From the NCBI RefSeq assembly GCF_900104945.1, contig NZ_LT629736.1, positions 1,364,001 to 1,428,000 of the forward strand: a stretch of 64,000 nt of DNA. Direction: 5' to 3'. Shown here piece after piece: positions 43,492 to 52,894 of the stretch. Every line of letters begins with the position of its first letter. Positions within the stretch are counted from its first letter, which is position 1. The notes under the pieces were generated by a model. It saw only the letters and a program-made list of their open reading frames with translations. It was not told the origin of the DNA and searched no databases. The position numbers and the translations under genes were made by a program. This DNA is from Halopseudomonas xinjiangensis. Lineage in GTDB: Bacteria > Pseudomonadota > Gammaproteobacteria > Pseudomonadales > Pseudomonadaceae.

Positions 43492-43881
43492 ATGAAATTT
43501 GCCATCGCCCTCCTCGCCGGCCCGCAAGATCCTGCCGCTCGCAGTGCACTCCGTTTCGCCCGCGCAGTTCTGGAACAGGGTCATCAGATTACTCATCTGT
43601 TCTTCTATCGCGACGGCGTTCATCTGGCGACCGAACTCGCCGTGTTGCCGCAGGACGAAGCCGACATCCACGTGGAGTGGCGTGAGTTCATCGCACAGCA
43701 TCAGCTTGACGCGGTCATCTGCATCGCTGCTGCGCTGAAGCGAGGGATCCTTGATGATGACGAGGCCAATCGCTGGAACAAGCCGGGCAGCAATACGGGC
43801 ACGCCCTGGGAGCTTTCCGGCCTCGGCCAATGGATTGAAGCGCTGCAAACTGCCGATCGCGCCGTGACCTTTGGAACCTGA
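43492..43881 (+). CDS. tusD: Sulfur-relay protein TusD
   Basis: A 129-residue DsrE-like protein, part of the TusBCD complex passing persulfide sulfur from TusA to TusE for 2-thiouridine at tRNA wobble position 34. The active cysteine is in DAVICIAAALKRGILDDDEA, and PWELSGLGQWIEAL at the C-terminus matches TusD. First of four tightly packed tus genes; tusC starts one base after its stop. Confidence 0.95.
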   Translation: MKFAIALLAGPQDPAARSALRFARAVLEQGHQITHLFFYRDGVHLATELAVLPQDEADIHVEWREFIAQHQLDAVICIAAALKRGILDDDEANRWNKPGSNTGTPWELSGLGQWIEALQTADRAVTFGT

Positions 43882-43882
43882 C

Positions 43883-44236
43883 ATGCGTAGCTTGTTGATC
43901 ATTACCCGACAACCACCGGCACGCCCGGCCGCTCGCGAAGCGCTCGACGTCGCCTTGGCTGCCGCGGCGTTTGGCGTTCCGACGGGCATCCTGTTCATGG
44001 ACGATGGTGTGTTGCAGTTGCTCAAGGGGCAGGATGCGGAGCAATTACAGCTCAAGGCATTATCGGCGAACCTTCAGGCTCTGCCGATCTTCGACGTCGA
44101 AGACGTCATGGTCTGTCACCACTCGATGACCGAGCGTGGCATCCTGGCCAACCAATGCATGCTCGATGCCCGACCGGTAAGTGGCAGCGACATTCCGCTT
44201 TTGCTGGATAGTTACGATCAGGTGGTATCGCTCTGA
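43883..44236 (+). CDS. tusC: Sulfur-relay protein TusC
   Basis: A 117-residue DsrF-like protein of the TusBCD hexamer. It starts with RSLLIITRQPPARPAAREAL and has the typical AFGVPTGILFMDDGVLQLLKGQ. The first ATG in the frame (43871) overlaps tusD; the ATG at 43883 fits family length. Its stop overlaps the tusB start (TGATG). Confidence 0.93.
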   Translation: MRSLLIITRQPPARPAAREALDVALAAAAFGVPTGILFMDDGVLQLLKGQDAEQLQLKALSANLQALPIFDVEDVMVCHHSMTERGILANQCMLDARPVSGSDIPLLLDSYDQVVSL

Positions 44237-44535
44237 TGCTGCATCTAGTACGCCATTCACCACACAGTGACTCACGCTTCGCCAGCTGCCTACGCTCACT
44301 CGGTGCGGGCCAGCACCTGGTTCTTCTGGAAGACGCTGTCTATGCGTTGCTCCCGGGGACGGGTCAGGCGCAGTCGTTGGGGCTATTGCCTGCCAGTGTC
44401 AGGATTCATGCCATCGAGAGCGACATGCTTGGACGCGGACTGACTCTGGACGCCCTGCCTTCAAGGATCCAGGTAATCGGTTATGAGCAACTCGTCGAGC
44501 TATGTGTGGCGCACGAAAAGGTCATCAGCTGGTGA
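44236..44535 (+). CDS. tusB: Sulfur-relay protein TusB
   Basis: A 99-residue DsrH-like protein, the third TusBCD subunit. MLHLVRHSPHSDSRFASCLR and LLEDAVYALLPG are family features. It overlaps tusC by one base and tusE by four. Confidence 0.92.
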   Translation: MLHLVRHSPHSDSRFASCLRSLGAGQHLVLLEDAVYALLPGTGQAQSLGLLPASVRIHAIESDMLGRGLTLDALPSRIQVIGYEQLVELCVAHEKVISW

Positions 44536-44873
44536 GCTCGAATACGCTGGCCGTCGGCGACCAGACTATCGCTCTGGACAAGGACGGTTTTCTGGTGGAT
44601 CTCGCCGACTGGGACGAGTCGGTAGCTCATGCGCTCGGGCGTGGCGAAGGTCTCGACATCGGCCCCGAACACATGGAAGTGATCCGGGCTGTTCGACGTT
44701 TCTATCAGCAATATCAGCTTTCCCCGGCCATGCGGCCCCTGGTGAAACACATCGGGCTGGAACTGGGCGCGGAGAAAGGTACCAGCCTGTATCTCCTGAA
44801 ACTGTTTCCCGGCAGCCCAGCCAAACTGGTGAGCAAACTCGCAGGGTTACCCAAGCCAGACAACTGTCTGTAA
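44532..44873 (+). CDS. tusE: Sulfur-relay protein TusE (DsrC family), GTG start
   Basis: A 113-residue DsrC-like sulfur carrier that takes persulfide from TusD and hands it to MnmA. It shows LDKDGFLVDLADWDESVA, FYQQYQLSPAMRPL and the C-terminal PKPDNCL with the essential penultimate cysteine. The start is a GTG at 44532 overlapping the tusB stop (GTGA), with AGGT upstream; the ATG at 44502 would lie inside tusB. Confidence 0.93.
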   Translation: MSSNTLAVGDQTIALDKDGFLVDLADWDESVAHALGRGEGLDIGPEHMEVIRAVRRFYQQYQLSPAMRPLVKHIGLELGAEKGTSLYLLKLFPGSPAKLVSKLAGLPKPDNCL

Positions 44874-44910
44874 GAACCAAGGCGCGACGAAACAGGTCTG
44901 ATGGAGCAGC

Positions 44911-46350
44911 ATGGACAACTTCCAGAATATCTTCGGTATCGTGGTGGCCGGATTCTACTGGCTGCTGACCGCCGGGGTCACGGCCAGAGTAATCGCTTTG
45001 CGCAACCCGGTCAGCGTCACGCTGGCCTGGCTGCTGGTCATCTTCATTCTGCCGGTGGTGGGCGCAATCCTCTATCTGCTGGTCGGGGAGCTCAACCTTG
45101 GTCGTAAGCGGGCTGAACGGGCAGCGCAGATGGTCGAACCTTATCTTGGCTCACCCCGCTCCGGCAGTTATCCACCCGCATCGCTGCCTGGTGGAGAGTT
45201 GACCAGAGCACTTGACCAACTGCTGATCACCCAGGTCGGCATCGCAGCACAGAGCTATGCAGACCTGCGTTTGCTAGGCGCTGCCGAGGCGATCTTTGAC
45301 GAATTGTGCCGCGATGTACGGTCCGCCGTGCACAACATCCGCATCGAGACGTATATCTGGCATCCGGGTGGGCGGGTCGACGAGCTGGTCGACGAGCTGG
45401 TCGAAGCCTGCCGACGCGGAGTCAGAGTGTCCTTGTTGCTCGATCACGCCGGCAGTCGCCCGTTTTTTCGCTCGAACGCATGCACTCGGCTGCAGGAGGC
45501 AGGCGCGGAAGTGGTCGCTGCGCTGCCGGTAAGACCGCTACGTGCCCTGGCGCACCGGATCGACCTGCGCCTGCATCGCAAGCTGATCGTGATTGACGAC
45601 CGGGTAGCCTACACCGGCTCGATGAACATCGCCGATCCGGCGTATTTCAAACAGGATGCAGAAGTCGGCCAATGGATCGATGTCATGCTTCGGGTGGATG
45701 GGCAGGCCGCTGCCGGGCTGGCCAAGGTCTTCGCGTGGGATTGGGAGGTCGAAACCGGGGAGCGATATCTGCCGGCCTCCGATCTGGGCGAGGCAAGCCA
45801 TTCGAAGTGGCTGATGGTCATTCCGTCCGGCCCGGGTAATGGCGAAGACCTCATAGGCCAGGCCGTCTTACTTGGCATCTATCGCGCCAACCAGCAGATC
45901 ATCATCAGCACGCCGTATTTCGTCCCATCCGAAGCCATACTGGACGCCTTGTGTCAGGCCGCGCGGCGTGGGGTGCGGGTAAAGCTGCTACTGCCACGAC
46001 GCAACGACTCCGTGATGGTCAACTGGGCCAGCCGGGCGTATTTCGCCGAACTCCTCGACGCGGGCGTGGAGATCCATCTGTTCTACGGCGGTTTGTTGCA
46101 TACCAAGGCCATGCTCATGGACGACCAACTGGCATTGGTTGGGAGCGTGAACCTGGACATTCGCAGCCTGCAGCTGAACTTCGAGCTGACCGTGGCAGTG
46201 ACCACCCCCGAGGGTTGCCGCGACGTCGCCAACCTGTTGGCCTCGTATCAGGCGAGCAGCGAGAGACTGATGCGCGAGCGCTGGGAGCAGCGCAGCCGTG
46301 CCGCCCGGGCATTGGAGCGACTGATGTATTTCATGAGCCCGCTACTGTGA
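44911..46350 (+). CDS. cls: Cardiolipin synthase (phospholipase D family)
   Basis: A 479-residue membrane enzyme with two N-terminal helices and two HKD motifs, HRKLIVIDDRVAYTGSMNIAD near residue 220 and HTKAMLMDDQLALVGSVNLD near 396. It condenses two phosphatidylglycerols to cardiolipin. GGAGC lies just before the ATG. Length fits ClsA (486 in E. coli). It is convergent with the second PLD-family gene, their stops only two bases apart. Confidence 0.9.
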   Translation: MDNFQNIFGIVVAGFYWLLTAGVTARVIALRNPVSVTLAWLLVIFILPVVGAILYLLVGELNLGRKRAERAAQMVEPYLGSPRSGSYPPASLPGGELTRALDQLLITQVGIAAQSYADLRLLGAAEAIFDELCRDVRSAVHNIRIETYIWHPGGRVDELVDELVEACRRGVRVSLLLDHAGSRPFFRSNACTRLQEAGAEVVAALPVRPLRALAHRIDLRLHRKLIVIDDRVAYTGSMNIADPAYFKQDAEVGQWIDVMLRVDGQAAAGLAKVFAWDWEVETGERYLPASDLGEASHSKWLMVIPSGPGNGEDLIGQAVLLGIYRANQQIIISTPYFVPSEAILDALCQAARRGVRVKLLLPRRNDSVMVNWASRAYFAELLDAGVEIHLFYGGLLHTKAMLMDDQLALVGSVNLDIRSLQLNFELTVAVTTPEGCRDVANLLASYQASSERLMRERWEQRSRAARALERLMYFMSPLL

Positions 46351-46352
46351 AT

Positions 46353-47861
46353 TCAAAGCTGGCTTTCGATCGGTAACCAACGGAAGAGCCAGGCGCCCAA
46401 CCGACGCCAAGTGCCGGCTCGTGGCTCCCGCCGCCAAGTGCGCTGCCCATCCTGCCAATGCAACGAGCCGTCGCGTAGTTCCAGCTCGTAGGCGGTGTTT
46501 TCCCCCGTCCAGAGCTCGAAAAGCTCCGCCGTCTGCTGGGCAAGTTTGTCGTCGTAGACCAGCACGCCGGATTCGGTATTCAGGGAAATGGATCGAGGAT
46601 CCAGATTGATCGAGCCGATGAACACGCGCTCCCTATCGAATACGAACGCCTTGGCGTGGAGGCTTGCAGTCGATTCGTTGAAAAAAGGTTGAACGTCGCG
46701 ACGGGGGCCACGTGGCGGTTTCAGCTCCCATATGCGTACGCCACCGGCTAACAGCCCTTCGCGATATGGGGCATAACTGCTGTGCACCGCTACCACGTCA
46801 GTTGTCGCTAGCGAATTGGTCAGCACCTTGACGTCCACACCATTTTCAGCCAGGCGCAGCAGGAAGTCCTGGCCTTCATCTCCGGGGATGAAATAGGCGG
46901 TAATGGCGAGCAGCTCCCCGTCCGCCTCGGAGGCATGTCGAACGAGACTGCGCCCAACGAGCGGAACAGTATTGAGCCTATCGAATGGATCCGCCTTCGC
47001 TGGCGGATCGTATATCCAGTCTGCCAGGCCCCAATGCCAGCGAACCGCTTCGGTATCGAGGAAATGGCGAAATGCCGACACCTTGATGCGTTTGCGGTAG
47101 GCTTCTTCGTCGAAGCTCGATGTTGACCGGACCAGCCGCGCGCGCAGCGCCTGCAAGCGGGTCCGCCCTACCCGGCGCTCGAGCATCCCGATCGGCAATA
47201 CCTTGTCGCTGTTCCAGTAGTGATCAAAACTGCGCGCAACCTCCGGGCTGACCGCACCGATCCCCATGATATCCAGATCGCGAAAATTGACTTCGCTGAG
47301 GGCGTAGTACTCGTCGCCGATGTTGCGTCCGCCGGTGATGAAAACCTGCCCGTCCGCAATCATCAGCTTGTTATGCATTCGGTGGTTTATGCGGCCGAAC
47401 TCACTGATTTTGCTGATATTGCGCAACCAGCGCTGGCGAAGGGTGAGCGGGTTGAACAGGCGCACCTCGATGTTCTGATGACGGTCCAGGGCGGACAACC
47501 GCTCGCCGTCGAGCTGATTCCCGAGATCGTCCAGCAGCAGCCGTACGCGAACGCCACGATCGGCGGCACGTAGCAGCCTCTGCGCCACCAGGGCTCCGGT
47601 TCGATCCTGATTGTAGATGTAGTACTGAAGATCGAGACTCTGCTCGGCCCCCTCGATGAGCTGCAAGCGAGCAGCCAGTGCGTCCGGGCCCGCTTGCAGC
47701 AGCACGAACCCGGAAGCGGTAGGCTCAGGCTGTCGGCTGCCGACGTACGTCGCGATCTTGCTGTCCTGCCGCACTGACAACGTGTAGCTCGGGGGCAGGT
47801 CGTGCTCCGGCAGGCTGGTCGCGCAGCCAGTAAGCAAACAGAGCAACACCACCACACTCAA
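46353..47861 (-). CDS. Phospholipase D family lipoprotein (ClsC/YmdC-like), unusual start
   Basis: A 502-residue protein with two HKD motifs, HNKLMIADGQVFITGGRNIGDEY near 162 and HAKAFVFDRERVFIGSINLDPRS near 400, resembling ClsC. The N-terminus is a lipoprotein signal, with cysteine in LLTGCATS. The only standard start is TTG at 47861, without a good ribosome site, and it would leave the signal peptide without basic residues. In-frame codons just upstream encode NERRKIRYP and are preceded by GAGAGAAG, so initiation may be at a non-standard codon. It is the last gene of the leftward run that begins at 53441. Confidence 0.85.
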   Translation of the reverse strand: MSVVVLLCLLTGCATSLPEHDLPPSYTLSVRQDSKIATYVGSRQPEPTASGFVLLQAGPDALAARLQLIEGAEQSLDLQYYIYNQDRTGALVAQRLLRAADRGVRVRLLLDDLGNQLDGERLSALDRHQNIEVRLFNPLTLRQRWLRNISKISEFGRINHRMHNKLMIADGQVFITGGRNIGDEYYALSEVNFRDLDIMGIGAVSPEVARSFDHYWNSDKVLPIGMLERRVGRTRLQALRARLVRSTSSFDEEAYRKRIKVSAFRHFLDTEAVRWHWGLADWIYDPPAKADPFDRLNTVPLVGRSLVRHASEADGELLAITAYFIPGDEGQDFLLRLAENGVDVKVLTNSLATTDVVAVHSSYAPYREGLLAGGVRIWELKPPRGPRRDVQPFFNESTASLHAKAFVFDRERVFIGSINLDPRSISLNTESGVLVYDDKLAQQTAELFELWTGENTAYELELRDGSLHWQDGQRTWRREPRAGTWRRLGAWLFRWLPIESQL

Positions 47862-47919
47862 CGGGTATCTGATTTTTCTTCTCTCGTTTCACAGGCAGCG
47901 CCGCAGCGCTGCCTCATGG

Positions 47920-50511
47920 TTACTGCTGGTTTTCGACGACGACCAATTGATATTCGGTCACCGGCTTTCCGCGGATGTCGATGGTCACATAACCCCGGCC
48001 AGTTGGCGTGAAGCTTTGGGTGTATGCGGCGCTCAACAGGGCTCTCCAGGTGCCTTCGACGTCGTTGCGCTGCGGGTCGAACGTCACTGCCAGAACCTTC
48101 GCAGGTTCACTGGAGTCCAGGGTATATCCGCCCACTGGCGTCGTGCCAGGGCTCACAGGGAAACTGACCTTGAGTTTCAGTAGCTGTTCACTATTGGCTG
48201 AAAGGTCATCGAACACCAGCGTTAGCGGGCCGGTGAGCTTGCCGCCGCCACGCCTCACCGCTGCCGTGCCGACCGTAGTGCCGATCTTGCGCAGCCGCTT
48301 ACGCAAATCTTCCGGTGCGATCTGCAGAGGTCGTCCAAACAACGACATCGCCTCCCTCTCTTTCAGGCTGATGGAATACTCCTGACCGCCGTCCCTGACT
48401 ACGTACACTTCGCCGGCGCGCAGATTGCCTGGCTTGGCTCTGGTGAGAGCAGGCTCGTATTCGGTAGCACAGAGCCGATCACTGATCGTAGCGCGAACCT
48501 GCTCGTTCAGATTCGGGTTTCCCTTGATACGCGCGCAAACCTGGCGATCGTATCCGCCCCACTCCTCCCGGGCGGCGCCAGCCTGAAGCAGGCTATCTAT
48601 CAAGGCTCCCTGAGCGTGTGCAGCAGCGAACAGAAGCGCAGTCTGACGGGCGGCCTGAGCCTCCTTGCGGTCCGGCCCGCCCACGCCAGCGCCTTGATTC
48701 GGCGAGGTGTGCGCATGCACGTCGGCGCCACTATCCAGCAACAGCTCGGCGCTGGGTGCCTGGTCGAGTTGCGCGGCCATCATCAGTGCCGTCTTGCCCC
48801 AGGCGTTGCGTTGGTCTGGGTCAAAGCCTTCACGCAGCAGCAGCGCGAGCGTTTCCGGATTGCCCACGGCAGCCATGGTGGCAGAGTCGTTGTCCGGCCC
48901 CCTGCCTCGCTCGGCGCCCAACGCGTTGCTCTCGTAGTCGACGAAGTCCTGCACCACGTGCAACGGTGCGTTGTTCAGCACCACGCTGTGCAATGTGGAA
49001 AACTGCCGGCCCTTCTCCAGGTCGCCGGGCGCCGGAGCGATGGCGAAGCGCGGGCTGTATTGGGCGAACGCCGCTGGCGGCATCCCCGGATCCGCTGCGG
49101 GCGCCTCGAGATTTTCCATGGCGCGAGCGACAGTTTCGAGCAGTAAGAGGTCGGCCGCGCGCTGACTTTCCTCTGCGGACAGGCCGTGCTGGCCATACAT
49201 GCCGCGCAGTTCCTGGTGGGCTGGCAGCAGTAACGGCATGACCCGCCGGTAGATCTGTTTGTTACGCAGGTTTCGCTCCGACCACGCAAAAAAAGCTTCC
49301 ATCACGGCGTCGTTGCGCTCGCGAATGGCCGCGTCTCGACCGTATCGGGACCAGCCGTCGGCTCCCAGGAGCGGCAGGTTGAGCAGCGTCCACTGCCGTT
49401 CCTTCCAGCTCTGGTAGTTGTCGCGTCGCTCATGCTGTGCGTACCCCGGAAGCGGCTCGCCGGCTATGATCGACAGCGCGTCGTCGAGCTGGCTGTAAAC
49501 AGCCAGCCCTGCGAGGGTATTGGTTCTCGGCGGGGTGAGGTAGGTCTGATACAGACAACGGCGCTGAAGCTTGCCGTCCTGCAGCTCGTATAGCCCGGCG
49601 TACGCTGACTCGCCCCTGGCGGCGGCAGAATAGAAGCCCCAGGTTTCACTGATCAGTACCAGGGTCTTGCCGTTGCGCTCGAATACATCGAGCGAGCCAT
49701 AGTCTCCCGTCTGAGAGGAGGATGCGTGTGCCCGCCCGCCGTAGTTCGGCTGCTCGGCTACCCAGCGAGGCAGAGTGTGATCGTCTGCAACCGGCGCGCC
49801 ATCGACGCTCAGGCCGCGGGGACGTATCTCGTACCCGCCGAACGGGCCTGCGTCGTGGACCGCCACTTCGACGCTGCGGCCATCGACGCTTGCCTGGTTT
49901 GCGGAGGCGTGGGTTCCGGCCAGCAGCGTGACCCCATCGAGCCGGCCAGGATTGGGCCAGCCATGACGGCGCAGGTCGTCGTTGAGTGCTGATGCGGTCG
50001 CCGCACAATAGCCTGCCTCCGCACCGTCCATGAGCCTATATTCGGCGTAGCTCGCGAGTGCATGCGGACGATCTTCTCCCGCCGGCTCGGCGGCCTGCCA
50101 ATCCAGGATATCCTCACTGCGTCGACGGTACAGCCCGAGCAGGCAAGCCTGGACCTGCGCGTCGTCAGAGGCGGCTTCGTTCAACCCGCATTGCTCGGCG
50201 CGGCTGAGCTGCCACTGGCGCTGGCTGGCTTCAAGCAGTAGTGCTCCGGGCACGTCGAGACGGCGCAGCCGGTCGCGATACAGCGCAGCCAGCTGTTTAT
50301 CGGCCCTGGCCAGCACCTCGCTGGAACAGATCGCCTGATGCACGGCCGGCAGCGCGCCTGCACACTCGAAGCTGGCGAGCGTCTCGACACTCGGTTGGAA
50401 GCTTCGAGGGCCGGTGTCGACCGGTTTCATCTGCATTACGTCGGGGGAGCTGCATGCTGCCAGCAGGACGACGATGCTGGCGAGTCCGGTTCGAGTACAC
50501 ATCACACGCAT
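47920..50511 (-). CDS. Large lipoprotein with LprI-like domain and ankyrin repeats, unknown function
   Basis: An 863-residue protein with a lipobox (VVLLAACSS). Residues about 48-125 resemble the LprI/lysozyme-inhibitor N-terminal domain: FECAGALPAVHQAICSSEVL, LAALYRDRLRRL and QRQWQLSRAEQC, with paired cysteines. About 540-650 holds two to three ankyrin-type repeats (GNPETLALLLREGFDPDQRN, WGKTALMMAAQLDQAPSAEL, RQTALLFAAAHAQGALIDSL). The last 200 residues are beta-rich without known motif (PLTLVFDDLSANSEQLLKL). It starts 12 bases after the tonB stop with GGAGACTGTC before the ATG, so it is co-expressed with ExbBD-TonB. Cell envelope location is inferred. Confidence 0.82.
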   Translation of the reverse strand: MRVMCTRTGLASIVVLLAACSSPDVMQMKPVDTGPRSFQPSVETLASFECAGALPAVHQAICSSEVLARADKQLAALYRDRLRRLDVPGALLLEASQRQWQLSRAEQCGLNEAASDDAQVQACLLGLYRRRSEDILDWQAAEPAGEDRPHALASYAEYRLMDGAEAGYCAATASALNDDLRRHGWPNPGRLDGVTLLAGTHASANQASVDGRSVEVAVHDAGPFGGYEIRPRGLSVDGAPVADDHTLPRWVAEQPNYGGRAHASSSQTGDYGSLDVFERNGKTLVLISETWGFYSAAARGESAYAGLYELQDGKLQRRCLYQTYLTPPRTNTLAGLAVYSQLDDALSIIAGEPLPGYAQHERRDNYQSWKERQWTLLNLPLLGADGWSRYGRDAAIRERNDAVMEAFFAWSERNLRNKQIYRRVMPLLLPAHQELRGMYGQHGLSAEESQRAADLLLLETVARAMENLEAPAADPGMPPAAFAQYSPRFAIAPAPGDLEKGRQFSTLHSVVLNNAPLHVVQDFVDYESNALGAERGRGPDNDSATMAAVGNPETLALLLREGFDPDQRNAWGKTALMMAAQLDQAPSAELLLDSGADVHAHTSPNQGAGVGGPDRKEAQAARQTALLFAAAHAQGALIDSLLQAGAAREEWGGYDRQVCARIKGNPNLNEQVRATISDRLCATEYEPALTRAKPGNLRAGEVYVVRDGGQEYSISLKEREAMSLFGRPLQIAPEDLRKRLRKIGTTVGTAAVRRGGGKLTGPLTLVFDDLSANSEQLLKLKVSFPVSPGTTPVGGYTLDSSEPAKVLAVTFDPQRNDVEGTWRALLSAAYTQSFTPTGRGYVTIDIRGKPVTEYQLVVVENQQ

Positions 50512-50523
50512 GACAGTCTCCGC

Positions 50524-51252
50524 TTACTTGATGAATATGGCTGTGCCGTAAATGGTGTAGCGGGTGCCGCCCTGGTTAGGTGGCGGCGGGAAGGGCCCGG
50601 CTTGCCTGATGGCCGCCTCAGCTGCGGCATCGAGCACTTCGTCTCCGCATCGATCGATCTCGTAACCCAGCAACGTTCCGTTCTGGTCGATGGTGATCTC
50701 GTACGGGATGTAGCATTGGCGCTTGAAGTCGTTCGGATCACCTTTGTACCCCGGCGGTGGCTTGTAGACCGACCCCTCCGGACGTTTCAGATTGGCGATC
50801 ACGCGGTTTTTGACGGTATCGGCATAGCCGGATGGTACGGGCCGACCACGGCTGCTGGTGCTGTTCGATGCAGTGGATGGCGGCGGCGCCCAGTCCTGGT
50901 TTTCGCCAAATGAATGGCTAGGCGGCCCGGCCGGCTTCTTCTGTACGGGCTTGGGGTCGGGGCGCGGCTTCGGTGCTGACTTGGGCTCCGGCACCGGCTC
51001 GGGTTGAGGTTCCGGCTCGGGCTCGGGCTCGGGTTCGGGCTCCGGTTCAGGCTCGGCTTGCGGTTCCGGTTCCGGTTCCGGTTCCGGTTCCGGAGGCTGC
51101 ACCAGCTCGACTGCCACGATAGTCTCCGCCGCTACCACCGGCTGCGAGAATCGCTCGCTGAAAAGCCAGGCGGCCAGCGTGGCATGCGCTGCCAACGAGG
51201 CTAGGATGACGGTCAGACGCAACGCCCAGCCGTTGGACTGGTTCGCCTTCAT
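50524..51252 (-). CDS. TonB-type energy transducer
   Basis: A 242-residue protein with an N-terminal membrane anchor ([21 protein letters not shown]), a long periplasmic Pro-Glu then Pro-Lys spacer (repeats of EP at residues about 53-90, encoded by a tandem CCGGAA-like DNA repeat at 50998-51095) and a TonB C-terminal domain ([32 protein letters not shown]) with two cysteines. It would couple proton motive force to an outer-membrane partner. The start overlaps the ExbD stop by one base. Confidence 0.9.
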   Translation of the reverse strand: MKANQSNGWALRLTVILASLAAHATLAAWLFSERFSQPVVAAETIVAVELVQPPEPEPEPEPEPQAEPEPEPEPEPEPEPEPQPEPVPEPKSAPKPRPDPKPVQKKPAGPPSHSFGENQDWAPPPSTASNSTSSRGRPVPSGYADTVKNRVIANLKRPEGSVYKPPPGYKGDPNDFKRQCYIPYEITIDQNGTLLGYEIDRCGDEVLDAAAEAAIRQAGPFPPPPNQGGTRYTIYGTAIFIK

Positions 51253-51686
51253 CAGGGGACCAGCTCTTCCGTGGCAACCAGACTGATACGGGTATAACCG
51301 GCCTTTTGCAGCGTGTTCATCACGCGCATCAGCGTTCCGTAGTCAACGGCCTGATCGCCGCGGAGAAAGACCCGCGTTTCAAGGTTGCCACTGGTCAGGT
51401 TACGCACCATCATCGGCAGCGCAGCAAGCGATGTGGTCTCCTCCTGGATGAAAAGCGCCCCGCTCGCCTGAACGCTCACGTAGATCGGTTCTGCAGGTGG
51501 CGCAGCCGGCGCGGCTGCATTGCTCGGCAGGTCCACCGGAATATCGACCGTCGCCAGGGGCGCCGCCACCATGAAAATGATCAGCAGTACCAACATCACG
51601 TCGACAAAGGGCGTGATGTTCATTTCCGCGTTCTGCTGATAGTTATGCCGCTTGACCATCGGACCTGAATCGAAGTGGATGGCCAT
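51252..51686 (-). CDS. exbD: ExbD-type proton channel subunit
   Basis: A 144-residue protein with one membrane helix bearing the essential aspartate ([20 protein letters not shown]) and a periplasmic domain. I use the ATG at 51686, one base after the ExbB stop. With ExbB it forms the proton-driven motor energising TonB. Confidence 0.93.
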   Translation of the reverse strand: MAIHFDSGPMVKRHNYQQNAEMNITPFVDVMLVLLIIFMVAAPLATVDIPVDLPSNAAAPAAPPAEPIYVSVQASGALFIQEETTSLAALPMMVRNLTSGNLETRVFLRGDQAVDYGTLMRVMNTLQKAGYTRISLVATEELVP

Positions 51687-51687
51687 C

Positions 51688-52548
51688 TCAGCGCACCCCG
51701 TCCATCTGTCTTGACGCCGAAGCAATCATCTCCGCCGAGAAGTTGTCGAGGGAACCGACGAAGCCGTTAATATCCCGCGCGAACTTGTTGAAGATCATCA
51801 CCGCGGGAATCGCAGCGAACAGGCCGAGAGCCGTCGCTAGCAACGCTTCAGCGATACCCGGCGCTACCACCGCCAGGCTCGCTGACTTCAACGTAGCGAT
51901 GCTGGCAAAACTGTTCAGAATCCCCCAGACCGTCCCGAACAACCCAATGAACGGGGCGGTAGCGCCGATCGTCGCAAGCACACCCATCATGCTGCCGAGG
52001 CGCGCCAGATCCCGCTCCTGCACGATGCTTGAAGTCAACGACATACGCTGGAGCAAACGATTGATCTGATCGGCCGGCGGGTTATCGCGGCGACCGAACT
52101 GTTGCAGCTCGGCCTGCGCTACCTGCCACATGCGGCCCATCGCGCTTCGCTCGGCCTGGTCCTGCATGGCTGCGGTATCGCCGCGCCGGAATGCGGCGAG
52201 AAATTGCAGATTGCCTCGCCTGGCTCGGCCGAACACGACGATCTTTTCCAGAAGCACGGCCCAGGTCAGGAGCGAACAGACCACCAGCACGATCATGACC
52301 GCCTTGACCACCAGATCAGCCTGCTCGAACATCTCTCGCACACCAAAAGAGCCAGTTTCCGCAGCCCCGAGTGCTGGCTCCACTTCGACCTGTGGCTGAG
52401 CTTGCGCGCGGCCCCTTTCAGTCGGTTCAGCTTGTGCCAGCACCAGCCCAGCGGACATGCCGCCGCAACCCAACAGTGTCAACAAGGCAACCAGCCGCAG
52501 CCGGGCTTGCCAGCGAGCAGAGACAGAACGGACAGCGTGCATGTACAT
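51688..52548 (-). CDS. exbB: ExbB-type proton channel subunit with signal peptide
   Basis: A 286-residue protein of the longer ExbB class: a cleavable signal peptide (LRLVALLTLLGCGGMSAGLVLAQA), a Gln/Glu-rich linker, then three membrane helices with the MotA/TolQ/ExbB pattern GMLATIG-like GVLATIGATAPFIGLFGTVWGI and ATALGLFAAIPAVMIFN. AAAGGGG lies just before the ATG. It follows the small HTH gene by 34 bases. Confidence 0.93.
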   Translation of the reverse strand: MYMHAVRSVSARWQARLRLVALLTLLGCGGMSAGLVLAQAEPTERGRAQAQPQVEVEPALGAAETGSFGVREMFEQADLVVKAVMIVLVVCSLLTWAVLLEKIVVFGRARRGNLQFLAAFRRGDTAAMQDQAERSAMGRMWQVAQAELQQFGRRDNPPADQINRLLQRMSLTSSIVQERDLARLGSMMGVLATIGATAPFIGLFGTVWGILNSFASIATLKSASLAVVAPGIAEALLATALGLFAAIPAVMIFNKFARDINGFVGSLDNFSAEMIASASRQMDGVR

Positions 52549-52582
52549 GAAAACCCCTTTGTTATTGTGTTATCGGTTGGCG

Positions 52583-52894
52583 TTAGTTGGACGAATCCAG
52601 ATCCTGGGGGGCCAGGATGGCGTGCAATGTAGCGACATACTGACCGAACGCTTCGCGCCCCTGCTGGCTGAGCTTGATTCGAGTACGGGGCTTCTTGCCG
52701 GCGAAATCCTTGACGATCTTCACGTAGCTGGCGTTTTCCAGCGTCGAAAGATGCGCGCCCAGGTTTCCATCCGTGGTGTCGACGATCGATCGCAATACCA
52801 CGAACTCGAGCCAGCGCCCGGGCTCGAGCGTGTTGAGCGCAGCCATGACCTTGAGTCTTACCGGCTGGTGGATGATTTCATCCGGCGTCTGCAT
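52583..52894 (-). CDS. Small winged-helix transcriptional regulator
   Basis: A 103-residue DNA-binding protein of the HTH_34/MarR-like type: IIHQPVRLKVMAALNTLEPG, then recognition helix NLGAHLSTLENASYVKIVKDF and the wing KKPRTRIKLSQQGREAFGQY. I use the ATG at 52894 (GAGG upstream), which overlaps the stop of the upstream membrane-protein gene as TGATG. It may control the ExbBD-TonB run that begins 34 bases downstream. Confidence 0.85.
   Translation of the reverse strand: MQTPDEIIHQPVRLKVMAALNTLEPGRWLEFVVLRSIVDTTDGNLGAHLSTLENASYVKIVKDFAGKKPRTRIKLSQQGREAFGQYVATLHAILAPQDLDSSN

Noticed and set aside
50998..51095. CCGGAA-type tandem repeats resembling a repeat array
   Set aside because: They encode the Pro-Glu spacer of the TonB protein and have no spacer structure, so not CRISPR or a mobile repeat.
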